Below are positions 8,109-16,540 of a stretch of 64,000 nucleotides of DNA, piece by piece. Origin of the DNA: Mariniphaga sp. (GTDB lineage Bacteria > Bacteroidota > Bacteroidia > Bacteroidales > Prolixibacteraceae); the NCBI GenBank assembly GCA_019429205.1, contig JAHYIT010000001.1, forward strand, positions 1 to 64,000, in the 5' to 3' direction. Numbering within the stretch: position 1 is the stretch's first letter; every line of letters starts with the position of its first letter. The notes below the pieces were generated by a model. The model worked only from the letters and a program-made list of their open reading frames with translations. It ran no database searches and was not told the DNA's origin. The position numbers were made by a program, and so were the translations under genes.

Positions 8109-8891
8109 TTACTTCGAAACCACATAATAAACCGCAGTGGTAAAAAAGTTGCGAACCCACGGAATAGTGGAAATTAATTTGGATTGCCGGCGAGGTTTTA
8201 ATCCGAATTTGGTTTCGTAATTCGGGTTGATAAAAAAGAAGGTACGTTTTTCGATGGTGTAGTTTTCCTTTTTCAGTATCCGTTCGAATCGATCGATTGA
8301 AATTCCGGTTTTCTTTATCTCCATCAGGCCTGCCACACGCGCTTCATTTTTTTCGAAAGCTGATAGAATCCAGCGGTACATACCGCCGGGAAGCAAATGA
8401 AAATAGGGTAATTTTGACAAAAAATTGCTGCTGCAAATTTGCTGGTGCCCGCCAAACGGATTTTGCCATGGCGGAAAACCCAGGAAAAACTTACCGTCAG
8501 GTTTCAGGAATTTTTTAACGTAACCCATAAACTTTTCCTGGTTGGGAATGTGCTCAATCACATCGCGCATTAAAATGAGATCAAACATTTTTCCCTTTAA
8601 ATCTGCTTTGTATATGTCTTCACAAACCAGCTTTAGGTTTTCTTTTTTCGGATGTTTTGCAAAAAATTCACTGGCCAGTTCAATCCGTCCGCACGAAATG
8701 TCAATACCGGTAACTTTGCAGCCCAAATCCAGAAATGGTTTCAGATTTCCGGCTTCGGCACAGCCAATTTCCAGAACTTCGGTTTTTGGCCCTGTTTTTA
8801 ATATATCTTCCAGGTAAGGAATAACGTGTTTTTGGGTGGTACGTGCCTGTTCGTTAAAGTACCTTTTTTTATCCTGATGGCGTTCCTGCAT
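8109..8891 (-). CDS. Class I SAM-dependent methyltransferase
   Basis: A 260-aa protein with the class I methyltransferase core: motif I LEIGCAEAGNLKPFL (residues about 40-54), the acidic motif TGIDIS, motif II/III FDLILMRDVIEHI and the LKPDGKFFLGFPP strand. This is the Methyltransf_11/UbiE-like group; the substrate (small molecule, lipid or sugar) cannot be told from sequence. A C-terminal hydrophobic stretch (TIPWVRNFFTTAVYYVVS) may associate with membrane. The start lies 5 bp after the Crp/Fnr gene stop, so the two are probably co-transcribed. Confidence 0.82.
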   Translation of the reverse strand: MQERHQDKKRYFNEQARTTQKHVIPYLEDILKTGPKTEVLEIGCAEAGNLKPFLDLGCKVTGIDISCGRIELASEFFAKHPKKENLKLVCEDIYKADLKGKMFDLILMRDVIEHIPNQEKFMGYVKKFLKPDGKFFLGFPPWQNPFGGHQQICSSNFLSKLPYFHLLPGGMYRWILSAFEKNEARVAGLMEIKKTGISIDRFERILKKENYTIEKRTFFFINPNYETKFGLKPRRQSKLISTIPWVRNFFTTAVYYVVSK

Positions 8892-8896
8892 GGAGA

Positions 8897-9598
8897 TTAA
8901 ATATTGGCAACGCGTCGCAAACCGGGCGTATCCAGAAACTTAATTTTCCTGCCCTGCAACTCAATCAGTTTATCCTGCTTAAATTCAGAAAGCAACCTGA
9001 TGACTGATTCGGTTGCCGTTCCCACCATGTTGGCCAGTTCTTCACGAGTAAGTGAAATTTGCAGGGTATTCTGTTTGTCCAGTTCAAAGTTTTCCTTCAG
9101 CAGCAGTAAAACTTCTGCCAGCCGTTCACGCACGGTTTTCTGGGCTATGTCGGTAATATAATCATTTGCTTCGCGCAATTCATGGCAAACAATCTGCAAC
9201 ATGTGGTGCGAAAACTGCCAGTTGTTTTTAATCAGGTATAGCAGCGTTTGGTAAGGAATGTGGCACAACACCGCTTCATCAATAACTTTGGCGGTGGTGC
9301 AGGCCAGTTCCTGGCTCAGCAGCGAACGGTAAGCAATTATTTCGCCGCGTTTGGCAAACCTGATAATTTGTTCCTTTCCGTCAATTCCGGTTTTGAATAT
9401 TTTTACAATTCCGCGGGTAACACAGAAAAATCCGGTAAGCCTGCTGCCTTCGCGGTAAATTACTGTGCCTTTTTTGTAAAGCGAACAGGTTTTTTCGTAA
9501 TTCAGACGGTTAAACTCCTCCTCGTCCAGTTTTTTAAATAACTGAAATCCAATCAAATCGGTTTCTTCCTCAGTTGGCCTTTTAATAATGCTTCTCAT
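8897..9598 (-). CDS. Crp/Fnr-family transcriptional regulator
   Basis: A 233-aa regulator with an N-terminal cyclic-nucleotide-binding-like beta-roll (KGTVIYREGSRLTGFFCVTRGIVKIFKTG) and a C-terminal HTH_Crp domain (LTREELANMVGTATESVIRLLSEFKQDKLIEL). The N-terminus lacks an FNR-type cysteine cluster, so oxygen sensing through Fe-S is unlikely and the effector is unknown. It is divergent from the OsmC gene; the 176-bp gap could carry its operator. A TATCTTTA sequence on the minus strand near 9668-9675 could be its -7 element. The downstream methyltransferase gene is likely in the same transcript. Confidence 0.9.
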   Translation of the reverse strand: MRSIIKRPTEEETDLIGFQLFKKLDEEEFNRLNYEKTCSLYKKGTVIYREGSRLTGFFCVTRGIVKIFKTGIDGKEQIIRFAKRGEIIAYRSLLSQELACTTAKVIDEAVLCHIPYQTLLYLIKNNWQFSHHMLQIVCHELREANDYITDIAQKTVRERLAEVLLLLKENFELDKQNTLQISLTREELANMVGTATESVIRLLSEFKQDKLIELQGRKIKFLDTPGLRRVANI

Positions 9599-9725
9599 TT
9601 GCGCTAAGTGTTATAATTATTTGCATGTTTCTGCCCCATGCAGTGCCTGCCAGTTTGTTAAAGACCCTAAAGATACAATTTCACGGAATATTTGAAAAAC
9701 TATTTATATAGATAGTTGTATATCG

Positions 9726-9733
9726 TATATTTG
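9726..9733 (+). promoter_or_regulatory. Putative -7 element (TATATTTG) of the osmC-like gene
   Basis: TATATTTG fits the TAnnTTTG consensus 41 bases upstream of the OsmC ATG. The surrounding 30 bases are very AT-rich and contain partly repeated ATAGATAGTTGTATATCG-like sequence that could bind the divergent Crp/Fnr regulator. Confidence 0.5.
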
Positions 9734-9774
9734 CTATTCAAAATAGTTGAATTATAATTAAAAAGAATACTAAT

Positions 9775-10191
9775 ATGAAACATATTGTAGATTTAGCCTG
9801 GACCGATAAAGTTGCATTTGAAGCCGATATGGACGGGCACAGGGTTGTAGTTGATGCTACAAAAGAGTCTGGTGGAAACGATTTGGGACCCCGTCCCAAA
9901 AAATTAATGTTGACCGCCCTGGCAGGATGCACCGGAGTGGATGTAATTATGATTCTGAAAAAAATGAAAGTGGAACCCGAAGCATTTAATGTAATTGTGG
10001 AAGCGGATGTTACTGATGAGCACCCGAAACATTACAGCAAAATGAAAGTGATTTACCAGTTTAAAGGTAAAGATTTACCCAAAGAAAAGCTGGAAAAAGC
10101 GATAAAACTTTCTGAAGAAAAATATTGCGGGGTAACTGCCGTTTACAAAAAAGCTATGGATATGGAAAGCGAAATCAGGATAGTAGAATAA
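9775..10191 (+). CDS. OsmC/Ohr-family protein
   Basis: A 138-aa member of the OsmC family, thiol-dependent peroxidases that reduce organic hydroperoxides. Both reactive cysteines are present: C in LTALAGCTGVDV and C in EEKYCGVTAVY, the spacing usual for the YhfA/OsmC-like branch. Cytoplasmic, no signal peptide. A clear terminator follows. It is divergent from a Crp/Fnr regulator, which may control it (inference). OsmC branches differ in substrate, so a peroxide role is likely but unproven. Confidence 0.88.
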   Translation: MKHIVDLAWTDKVAFEADMDGHRVVVDATKESGGNDLGPRPKKLMLTALAGCTGVDVIMILKKMKVEPEAFNVIVEADVTDEHPKHYSKMKVIYQFKGKDLPKEKLEKAIKLSEEKYCGVTAVYKKAMDMESEIRIVE

Positions 10192-10215
10192 TTGGAATAC
10201 ATTTTTAATTTTAGC

Positions 10216-10243
10216 AAAAGCAACTAAAACGTTGCTTTTTTTT
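10216..10243 (+). terminator. Rho-independent terminator after the osmC-like gene
   Basis: AAAAGCAAC pairs with GTTGCTTTT across a 6-base loop, followed by an uninterrupted T run. It lies 25 bp after the stop codon. Confidence 0.85.
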
Positions 10244-10310
10244 GTCCTTTGAACAAAATAAAGACTTTTTTGTCTTTATAATTGAAATTAAAAAACAAAA
10301 ATTAAAAATA

Positions 10311-10931
10311 ATGAAAACAATTGGAAAACTAACAGGAACGATTACACTGGTTGCCATCCTCGCCATGCAGGTACTGGCAGGCGATTTTAAACTGGACAAA
10401 TCGAATAGCACAGTAAAATGGAACGGAAAAAAAGTAACAGGAGAACATTACGGAACCATTGATTTAAAAAGTGGTAACCTGGAAGTTGCCGACAATAAAA
10501 TTATGTCGGGAACTTTTCAGATGGACATGACCACTATTGTTTGCGAAGACCTTTCAAATGAATCCATTAACAAAAAGCTTGTTGGACACCTGAAATCTGA
10601 CGACTTCTTTTCGGTTGACAAGCACCCGGTATCTACCCTGGTCATTAAAAAAGCAAAACACAAAGTGGGAAACACACATTCGTTTACCGGACAATTAACC
10701 ATTAAAGGAATTACCCATCCGGTAACCTTTGATGCTGAGTTAAATGTTTCAGGTAATAAATTAAAAGCCAATGGCAAAATTGAAGTTGACCGTACTTTAT
10801 ACGACATTAAATTCAGGTCGGGCAAATTTTTTTCCGACCTGGGTGATAACCTGATTTACGACACATTTACGCTTGGTTTTGATGTAGTAGCAATTTCTGA
10901 TGAAAATACAGTTATGCTGGAGTCGAAATGA
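10311..10931 (+). CDS. YceI-family periplasmic protein
   Basis: 206 aa from the ATG at 10311; the track start at 10242 adds 23 residues that fall in the preceding terminator region. A signal peptide (GTITLVAILAMQVLAG) precedes a YceI-like lipocalin fold: DFKLDKSNSTVKWNGKKVTGEHYG at the start, SDDFFSVDKHPVSTL in the middle, IKGITHPVTFDAEL and DRTLYDIKFRS later. YceI proteins bind isoprenoid or other long amphipathic lipids in the periplasm. Monocistronic, with its own terminator downstream. Confidence 0.9.
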   Translation: MKTIGKLTGTITLVAILAMQVLAGDFKLDKSNSTVKWNGKKVTGEHYGTIDLKSGNLEVADNKIMSGTFQMDMTTIVCEDLSNESINKKLVGHLKSDDFFSVDKHPVSTLVIKKAKHKVGNTHSFTGQLTIKGITHPVTFDAELNVSGNKLKANGKIEVDRTLYDIKFRSGKFFSDLGDNLIYDTFTLGFDVVAISDENTVMLESK

Positions 10932-10958
10932 TTTTTTTAAACTTGAAAACATGAAGGT

Positions 10959-10984
10959 ACCCTGGAGAAATCCGGGGTTTTTTC
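10959..10984 (+). terminator. Terminator after the yceI-like gene
   Basis: ACCCTGGA and TCCGGGGT pair (one T-G wobble) around a GAAA tetraloop and are followed by a T tract, a textbook stable terminator 27 bp after the stop. Confidence 0.85.
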
Positions 10985-11320
10985 TTTAAATAAATGCATT
11001 CCATTCCGCTGTCTGGTGCATTAAAACATGCCGATAAAAACGGGCATTCACCGCGCTACGATCAAAAGAAATTTTCAACGGATGACCGAAGTGGAAAGTG
11101 GCAACTGTTGGTTCATTAATAATTGAAGAAACAGAACTCGGAAAACGAGATACTGCCGGGTTTTGGTCGTTTAGCGAACCCTTAAAAATTCAGTTTACAC
11201 AACAAACAAGTTTATTAGCCATTGAAATTCCCATGAATTAATTCCCTTTTTCAAAAACCCGGTTTCACTTTTTTCGTAGTAAGCTTTAAACATTAGATTT
11301 GTAATCCAATTAAAACAATT
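10985..11320 (-). other. Gene-poor stretch with a 60-codon open relic on the minus strand
   Basis: No complete gene was found here. On the minus strand an open stretch ending at the TAA at 10986-10988 reads DQNPAVSRFPSS...INEPTVATFHFGHP...RSAVNARFYRH with no good start codon. It has amino-acid composition like real protein but I do not recognise it; it could be a relic or chance. The last ~100 bases hold the dehydrogenase upstream region, AT-rich, with no clear -7 box. Confidence 0.3.
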
Positions 11321-12685
11321 ATGATGAAATCGGTAAACCCTGCCACCGGGGAAATCAATCAGAAGTATGAATTGCACACTGAAAAAGGGATTATAAAAAT
11401 TATAAACTCAGTGGATAAATGCTGGCATCAGTGGGGAAAAACTTCATTTTTTCAACGAAGCCAGGCAATGCAGAACCTGGCAACCCTGCTAAAAAGTAAT
11501 AAAGAAAAACTAGCCCGTTTAATGGCCATGGAAATGGGTAAAGTTTTGTACGAAGGAGTAGCCGAAATTGAAAAGTGTGCCTGGGTTTGCGATTACTATG
11601 CGGCAAATGCCGAAAATTTTCTGGAAAACGAAAACATTGAAACAGACTTCTCGAAATCGTATGTAAGTTACCAGCCAATTGGAACAATTTTGGCTGTAAT
11701 GCCCTGGAACTTTCCGTTTTGGCAGGTATTTCGGTTTGCAGCGCCTACCATTATGGCCGGAAATACTGCCGTTTTGAAACATGCCAGCAATGTTCCTGGT
11801 TGTGCTTTGGCCCTTGAAGATCTTTTTCGTGAAGCCGGTTTTCCTGAAAACGTTTTTCGTTCCCTGCTCATAAAAAACAATATGGTGGAGACGGTGATTA
11901 AACACCAGGCCGTGAAAGGAGTCAGCCTTACCGGAAGCAATCCTGCCGGGAAAAGTGTGGCCTCCGTTGCCGGGAGTGTGCTTAAAAAATGTGTGCTTGA
12001 ACTGGGCGGCAGCGATCCCTATCTTATTCTGGAAGATGCCAATTTGGTTTCTGCTGCCAAAACCTGTGCAACAGGAAGGCTTCTGAATGCCGGGCAGAGT
12101 TGTATCGGCGCCAAACGGTTTATTGTTGTTGAAAAAGTTTATGCCGAATTCCTTGAAAATTTCACCCATGAAATGATGAAAGCACAGTTTGGCGATCCGT
12201 GTGAACCGGAAACCACCATGGGTCCGCTCGCACGAATGGATTTACGTGATGAACTTCACCAGCAGATTTCTGCCTCGGTGAAAAAGGGAGCTGAAATAGT
12301 TATTGGAGGCGAAAAACCCGACAGGAATGGCGCTTATTATCCACCAACTGTTGTGGAAAATGTAAAACCCGGCATGCCCGCCTACGATGAGGAATTGTTT
12401 GGACCGGTGGCATCGGTTATCCGGGTGAAAGACGAAAAAGAAGCTGTTCTGGTTGCCAACGATACCGTGTTTGGATTGGGTGCTGCCGTGTTTACCCAAA
12501 ATGTAAAAAGAGGAGAAAAAATTGCCGAAACGAAATTGCAGGCGGGTTGCTGTTTTGTTAACGATTTTGTGAAATCAGATCCCCGGCTGCCTTTTGGCGG
12601 AATAAAAGAAAGCGGCTTTGGCCGCGAACTCTCTTCCCATGGCATCAAGGAATTCATGAATATTAAAACCGTTGTCGTAAAATAA
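11321..12685 (+). CDS. NAD(P)-dependent succinate-semialdehyde dehydrogenase family protein
   Basis: A 454-aa aldehyde dehydrogenase. Catalytic cysteine C261 lies in NAGQSCIGAKR and the general base E227 in LELGGSDPYLI; the cofactor region VMPWNFPFWQVFR and the C-terminal PFGGIKESGFGREL are intact. The LELGGSDP form and SVNPATGE start resemble the Sad/GabD-like succinate-semialdehyde dehydrogenases that oxidise the aldehyde to succinate in GABA catabolism. No GABA transaminase is adjacent, so the substrate assignment stays tentative. Two ATG codons are adjacent at 11321 and 11324; either could be used. Confidence 0.85.
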   Translation: MMKSVNPATGEINQKYELHTEKGIIKIINSVDKCWHQWGKTSFFQRSQAMQNLATLLKSNKEKLARLMAMEMGKVLYEGVAEIEKCAWVCDYYAANAENFLENENIETDFSKSYVSYQPIGTILAVMPWNFPFWQVFRFAAPTIMAGNTAVLKHASNVPGCALALEDLFREAGFPENVFRSLLIKNNMVETVIKHQAVKGVSLTGSNPAGKSVASVAGSVLKKCVLELGGSDPYLILEDANLVSAAKTCATGRLLNAGQSCIGAKRFIVVEKVYAEFLENFTHEMMKAQFGDPCEPETTMGPLARMDLRDELHQQISASVKKGAEIVIGGEKPDRNGAYYPPTVVENVKPGMPAYDEELFGPVASVIRVKDEKEAVLVANDTVFGLGAAVFTQNVKRGEKIAETKLQAGCCFVNDFVKSDPRLPFGGIKESGFGRELSSHGIKEFMNIKTVVVK

Positions 12686-12770
12686 CCGGGTGGCGCGGTT
12701 TCCCGCAAAGCGAGTGAGTTCGACAAATTCCGGTTTTAAATCACTGAATAAACAATCAATTTTTTTTTTT

Positions 12771-12955
12771 ACACCCGTGCTTTAGCCCGGTGTTTAACTT
12801 CTTTCGGAGTCTTTTTCGGCTTTAGCATTTAATTCTCTTAATGGCCTTTTTGTTTTTGATACCTCTGTTCGCCGGGCTTTCCGAAGGTCCGAAGCCCCGG
12901 AGGGATGCCTATGGCAGACTCCTACGGAGAATCCCGATGGGGGAAGCCACAGTGT
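12771..12955. repeat. Cluster of palindromic intergenic repeats
   Basis: The 415-bp gap before the GH2 gene holds several hairpins: ACACC...GGTGT (12771-12793), CCGGGCTT...AAGCCCCGG (12872-12900) and CTCCTACGGAG (about 12930). The composition is far more GC-rich than the flanks and differs from the REP family at 15.5-19 kb. It reads like a second family of dispersed, short, structured repeats. The small ORFs drawn across it look like translated repeat rather than genes. Confidence 0.5.
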
Positions 12956-13100
12956 AAAAGATATAATCTTCCGAAAGCTCATAAAAATACAGAATTTGTC
13001 GCACGCACCAAAGCGATCATTTCGCAGCGAAACACATATTTTGCATTTATTTTTTTAGTTTTACCCCAATTTCAAATCAATCAATTAATCTTTACCTGAT

Positions 13101-15545
13101 ATGAGAAACCTGTTTTATATCCTCTTTTTTTTCCCGGCTATTCTATTTCTGAATGCTTGTCAACAAAAAGGTTCGCTAACCGATCGCGAAACAAACTTCA
13201 ATTCAGGTTGGAAATTTATCCGTGCTGATATTCCCGAAGCTGAAAATCCTGAATTTGATGATTCAGCCTGGCGGACACTTGTTTTGCCTCACGATTTCAG
13301 CATGGAAGATTTGCCGGAAAAAGAAGGCGTTAAACAGATCGGCCCGTTTTCTGAAGAAAGTGAAGGCGGCATTTCCACCGGTCATGTGGTGGGTGGAACA
13401 GCCTGGTACCGAAAGCATTTTACACTGGATAAAACCGATGAAGGCAAAATTATCAAAATACTTTTCGATGGCGTTTATATGAATACCGATGTTTGGCTGA
13501 ACGGGTATCACCTTGGAAATCATCCGTATGGCTACACTGCCTTTTCGTTCGATTTAACCGAAAAACTGCGTCCGGTAGGGGAGGAAAACGTGTTGGCGGT
13601 TCAGGTGAAAAACGAAGGCCAGAACTCCCGGTGGTACAGCGGTTCAGGTATTTACCGCAATGTAACGCTTTTAAAAACCAATCCGGTGTATGTTGATTTG
13701 TGGGGAATTTTTGTGCGCACAAAAACCGTTTCACCTGAAATGGCTACAATTGCAGTGGATGTTAATCTAATGAATGAATCATCAGAAAATAAAACGGTTA
13801 CCTTGAAAATGGAATTCCGCGATCCGGACGGAAAATACGTCACTCATTTTGAAGATGAAAAAGAACTGGCTGCCGAACAGAAATATACATTTGAGCAGGA
13901 ATTCGGGCTGCCGGATTACCGGTTGTGGTCAATAGAAAATCCGGAATTATACACACTTGTTGTTCAACTGGTTGATGGAAAAAAAGTGATCGATGTGGTG
14001 ACCGAAACCTTTGGAATCCGCACCATCGAATTTTCGGCTGAAAAAGGATTTTTGTTGAATGGTGAAAATGTATTGCTGAAAGGCGGCTGCCTGCATCACG
14101 ATAATGGTCCGCTGGGTTCTGCTGCATTCGATGCTGCTGAATTTCGCCGGGTGAAAACCATGAAAGAAAACGGGTTTAATGCCATTCGCTCGGCCCACAA
14201 TCCGCCTTCAAAAGCGTTTCTCGATGCCTGCGACCAACTGGGAGTTCTGGTTATGGACGAGGCATTCGATATGTGGCAGGTTCCCAAAAAACCGCAGGAT
14301 TACCATTTGTATTTCGATGAGTGGTGGGAAAAAGATTTGGAATCAATGGTGCTGCGTGCGCGGAATCACCCGTCGGTGATTATCTGGAGTGTAGGCAACG
14401 AAATAAAGGAACGCGCCGATTCTTCGGGGCTCGAAATTTTCAAAAATTTAAGGGAAAAAGTTCTGGAATTGGATGATACCCGGCCTGTAACCCAGGCTAT
14501 ATGCGGCTTCTGGGAAACTCCGGGCAGACCATGGGAAGATTCGGAACCGGCATTTGCCCAAATGGATGTTCATGGCTATAATTACCAGTGGCAGCAATAC
14601 GAATCCGACCACGAAAAATTCCCGGAACGGATTATTATCGGCACCGAATCGTTTCCCATGGAAGCTTTCGAAAACTGGCAGATGGTGGAAAAACACCCGT
14701 ATGTTATCGGCGATTTTGTGTGGACCGGCATGGATTATTTCGGCGAATCGGGCATTGGAAGCAGCAAACCCGATGATGAGGATATTCCCTTTCTTCCGCC
14801 CTGGCCGTGGTTCAATGCACATTGTGGCGACATCAGCGTGCTGGGTTACAAAAAGCCACAAATGTATTTTCGCGATGTGGTTTGGCGCAACAGCCAGCTC
14901 GAAATACTGGTTCACGCACCCATTCCCGAAGGCCGGAAAGAAATTATAAGCAACTGGGGCTGGCCCAACGAAATGAAAAGCTGGAGCTGGGAAGGCCACG
15001 AAGGCACACCTCTGCAGGTTTCCGTTTACACCCGCTGCGACGAGGTAAGACTGGAACTGAACGGCGAGGTAATCGGCATAAGACCGGTTATGGAGGAAAC
15101 CAAACTCACAGCCCGTTTCGATGTGCCCTACCAGCCCGGCGAACTGGTTGCAGTGGTTCTGAAAAACGGAGAAGAGGTGGCACGGCAGGTGCTGAAAACT
15201 GCCGGAAAACCGGTCCGGCTCAAAATCACCGCTGAACGGGAGCGGGTAACAGCATCTTTCAACGACCTGGCGTATTTCAACATAGAAGTGTTGGACGAAA
15301 ACGGTTTGCTGGTACCTCATGCCGAAATCCCTGTGGAGTTTACTATCGACGGAGTTGGAACCCTGCAGGCAGTTGGCAATGGCAATCCAACCGGTATGAA
15401 AAGCTTTCAGCAGCCGCATGTTTTAACATACCGGGGAAAATGCCAGGTGATCGTGCGTTCATCGGATCAGCCCGGCGAAATTTCGGTTGCCGCCAAATCA
15501 CAAGGGCTGGAAAGCGGAACCGCAAGAGTGGATGTTAATAATTGA
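13101..15545 (+). CDS. Glycoside hydrolase family 2 lipoprotein, beta-galactosidase-like
   Basis: An 814-aa GH2 enzyme exported as a lipoprotein (signal FPAILFLNAC, Cys about residue 20). Domain order: jelly-roll sugar-binding domain (WRTLVLPHDFSME, GTAWYRKHF), Ig-like domain, TIM barrel (about residues 310-600), then Ig-like C-terminal domains including a DUF4982-like part (TRCDEVRLELNGEVIG). Acid/base E434 in WSVGNEIKER and nucleophile E516 in IIGTESF are both present. It likely removes terminal beta-galactosides in the periplasm or at the surface; related GH2 members take other sugars. No SusC/SusD pair is adjacent, so it is not in a recognisable polysaccharide utilisation locus here. Confidence 0.88.
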   Translation: MRNLFYILFFFPAILFLNACQQKGSLTDRETNFNSGWKFIRADIPEAENPEFDDSAWRTLVLPHDFSMEDLPEKEGVKQIGPFSEESEGGISTGHVVGGTAWYRKHFTLDKTDEGKIIKILFDGVYMNTDVWLNGYHLGNHPYGYTAFSFDLTEKLRPVGEENVLAVQVKNEGQNSRWYSGSGIYRNVTLLKTNPVYVDLWGIFVRTKTVSPEMATIAVDVNLMNESSENKTVTLKMEFRDPDGKYVTHFEDEKELAAEQKYTFEQEFGLPDYRLWSIENPELYTLVVQLVDGKKVIDVVTETFGIRTIEFSAEKGFLLNGENVLLKGGCLHHDNGPLGSAAFDAAEFRRVKTMKENGFNAIRSAHNPPSKAFLDACDQLGVLVMDEAFDMWQVPKKPQDYHLYFDEWWEKDLESMVLRARNHPSVIIWSVGNEIKERADSSGLEIFKNLREKVLELDDTRPVTQAICGFWETPGRPWEDSEPAFAQMDVHGYNYQWQQYESDHEKFPERIIIGTESFPMEAFENWQMVEKHPYVIGDFVWTGMDYFGESGIGSSKPDDEDIPFLPPWPWFNAHCGDISVLGYKKPQMYFRDVVWRNSQLEILVHAPIPEGRKEIISNWGWPNEMKSWSWEGHEGTPLQVSVYTRCDEVRLELNGEVIGIRPVMEETKLTARFDVPYQPGELVAVVLKNGEEVARQVLKTAGKPVRLKITAERERVTASFNDLAYFNIEVLDENGLLVPHAEIPVEFTIDGVGTLQAVGNGNPTGMKSFQQPHVLTYRGKCQVIVRSSDQPGEISVAAKSQGLESGTARVDVNN

Positions 15546-15557
15546 TGTTTTTAATAC

Positions 15558-15735
15558 TTGAGCTGGTGACTTCCGGTCACCTGCTCAATTTCAGACACTA
15601 TTGAGCAGGTGGACTTAGAGCCACCAGCTCAACTTCCTTCGGTTCACCTGCTGTCCGCCGGCTGGCGGATCAACTCGTGTATAGTAGTTTCGGAAACGCA
15701 CGATTGAGCAGGTGGACTTTAAGCCACCAGCTCAA
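15558..15735. repeat. Left REP array (hairpins A, B, C, B)
   Basis: Four palindromes downstream of the GH2 gene: A at 15558-15588 (GAGC T GGTGAC ttccg GTCACC T GCTC), B at 15601-15632 (GAGC A GGTGG...CCACC A GCTC), C at about 15643-15680 (TCCGCC ggct GGCGGA), B again at 15704-15735. Each A/B foot has a symmetric mismatch (T/T or A/A) after GAGC, a feature typical of REP hairpins. The two B copies are exactly 103 bp apart. Confidence 0.85.
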
Positions 15736-15758
15736 ACGCCTTCGGTTCACTAGTTCAA

Positions 15759-16460
15759 TCACAGAATTTTCAACCCCAATTCAGCAGCCTTCTCCCTGTT
15801 TATAAGTTTACCGTCTCTTAATCCCACATAATCACGGTACGACGAAAACTCCCATTCATCCGGAGATTTTACCAGGCCACTTTTTACCGGATTTTGATGG
15901 ATGTAATTAAAGCAAACCTGCGGATATTCCTTCTCCGGATCGGTAATGTTGATAATGATTCCGTACCTGGACTCAAACCAGGCTGGAGTAATTCCGTCAA
16001 CTTCCGTCAGGCAAATGGCTTTGGTTCTATGCTGAAAAAGACTTCCGGTGATATTATTTTGATTCTGAATGGCCCGTGTGTATGAACGCAGTAAAATCGA
16101 AATCGAATCATTAAGCAACCTTTTCTTCGTGAGCTGGTGACTTTTGATCTTCCGGGTGAGCTGGTGACTTCCGGTCACCTGCTCACTATTACTTTCGCCT
16201 TCTTTGGTGAGCTGGTGACTTTCCGTCACCTGCTCACTACTTCTTTCTTCAACACTTACCTCCACCTCCACCTCATTCACATAAACCATCAGATGAAAGT
16301 GGTTCGGCATCAGGCACCAGGCCAGAATATCGGCATGAGATAGAATATGTTTTCTGACTTTTTTAAGAAAGAACAGGTAGTTTTCTCCGGAAAAGAAAAT
16401 GGGTTGTGAGTTATTTCCCCTGTTGTAAATATGGTAGATGTGAGCTTTGGCAAATTGCAT
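15759..16460 (-). CDS. REP-associated tyrosine transposase (RAYT, TnpA_REP) with in-frame REP insertion
   Basis: A 233-aa Y1/HUH transposase of the IS200-related RAYT group. The metal-binding HUH motif is PNHFHLMVY (H54, H56); the probable catalytic tyrosine is Y127 in LLRSYTRAIQNQ, followed by SLFQHRTKA and the NYIHQNPVKSGLV signature. Between the HUH strand and the Tyr helix, about residues 63-113, is an insertion with the repeated peptide SEQVTxSHQLT, encoded by the same palindrome that surrounds the gene. Such enzymes cut single-stranded REP hairpins at the foot and are usually single-copy and domesticated. The insertion sits in a loop, so activity may survive. Confidence 0.88.
   Translation of the reverse strand: MQFAKAHIYHIYNRGNNSQPIFFSGENYLFFLKKVRKHILSHADILAWCLMPNHFHLMVYVNEVEVEVSVEERSSEQVTESHQLTKEGESNSEQVTGSHQLTRKIKSHQLTKKRLLNDSISILLRSYTRAIQNQNNITGSLFQHRTKAICLTEVDGITPAWFESRYGIIINITDPEKEYPQVCFNYIHQNPVKSGLVKSPDEWEFSSYRDYVGLRDGKLINREKAAELGLKIL
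16131..16236. repeat. REP hairpins inside the RAYT coding sequence
   Basis: Two complete A-type palindromes at 16157-16185 and 16208-16236 and a half copy at 16131-16145 lie inside the transposase gene. They match the A palindromes outside the gene (GAGCTGGTGACTTCCGGTCACCTGCTCA) almost base for base. Spacings are 51 and 27 bp, both multiples of three, so the reading frame is kept. Confidence 0.9.
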
Positions 16461-16540
16461 ATCGATTGTTTTCGTTCTGTTTCTGGACTGAAATTACGGA
16501 ATATTATTTTTTTAAGGCATGTGATTTGATTTTTTTTTTT

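Noticed and set aside
11519-12169. 216-aa minus ORF inside the dehydrogenase gene
   Set aside because: It overlaps an intact aldehyde dehydrogenase on the other strand and has no recognisable domain.
12794-12982. 62-aa minus ORF in the repeat cluster
   Set aside because: Its sequence is just the translation of palindromic repeats (SGASDLRKARRTE), so it is not treated as a gene.
14448-15419. 323-aa minus ORF inside the GH2 gene
   Set aside because: Long, but fully antisense to conserved GH2 motifs and caused by GC-rich codon bias; no signal or domain.
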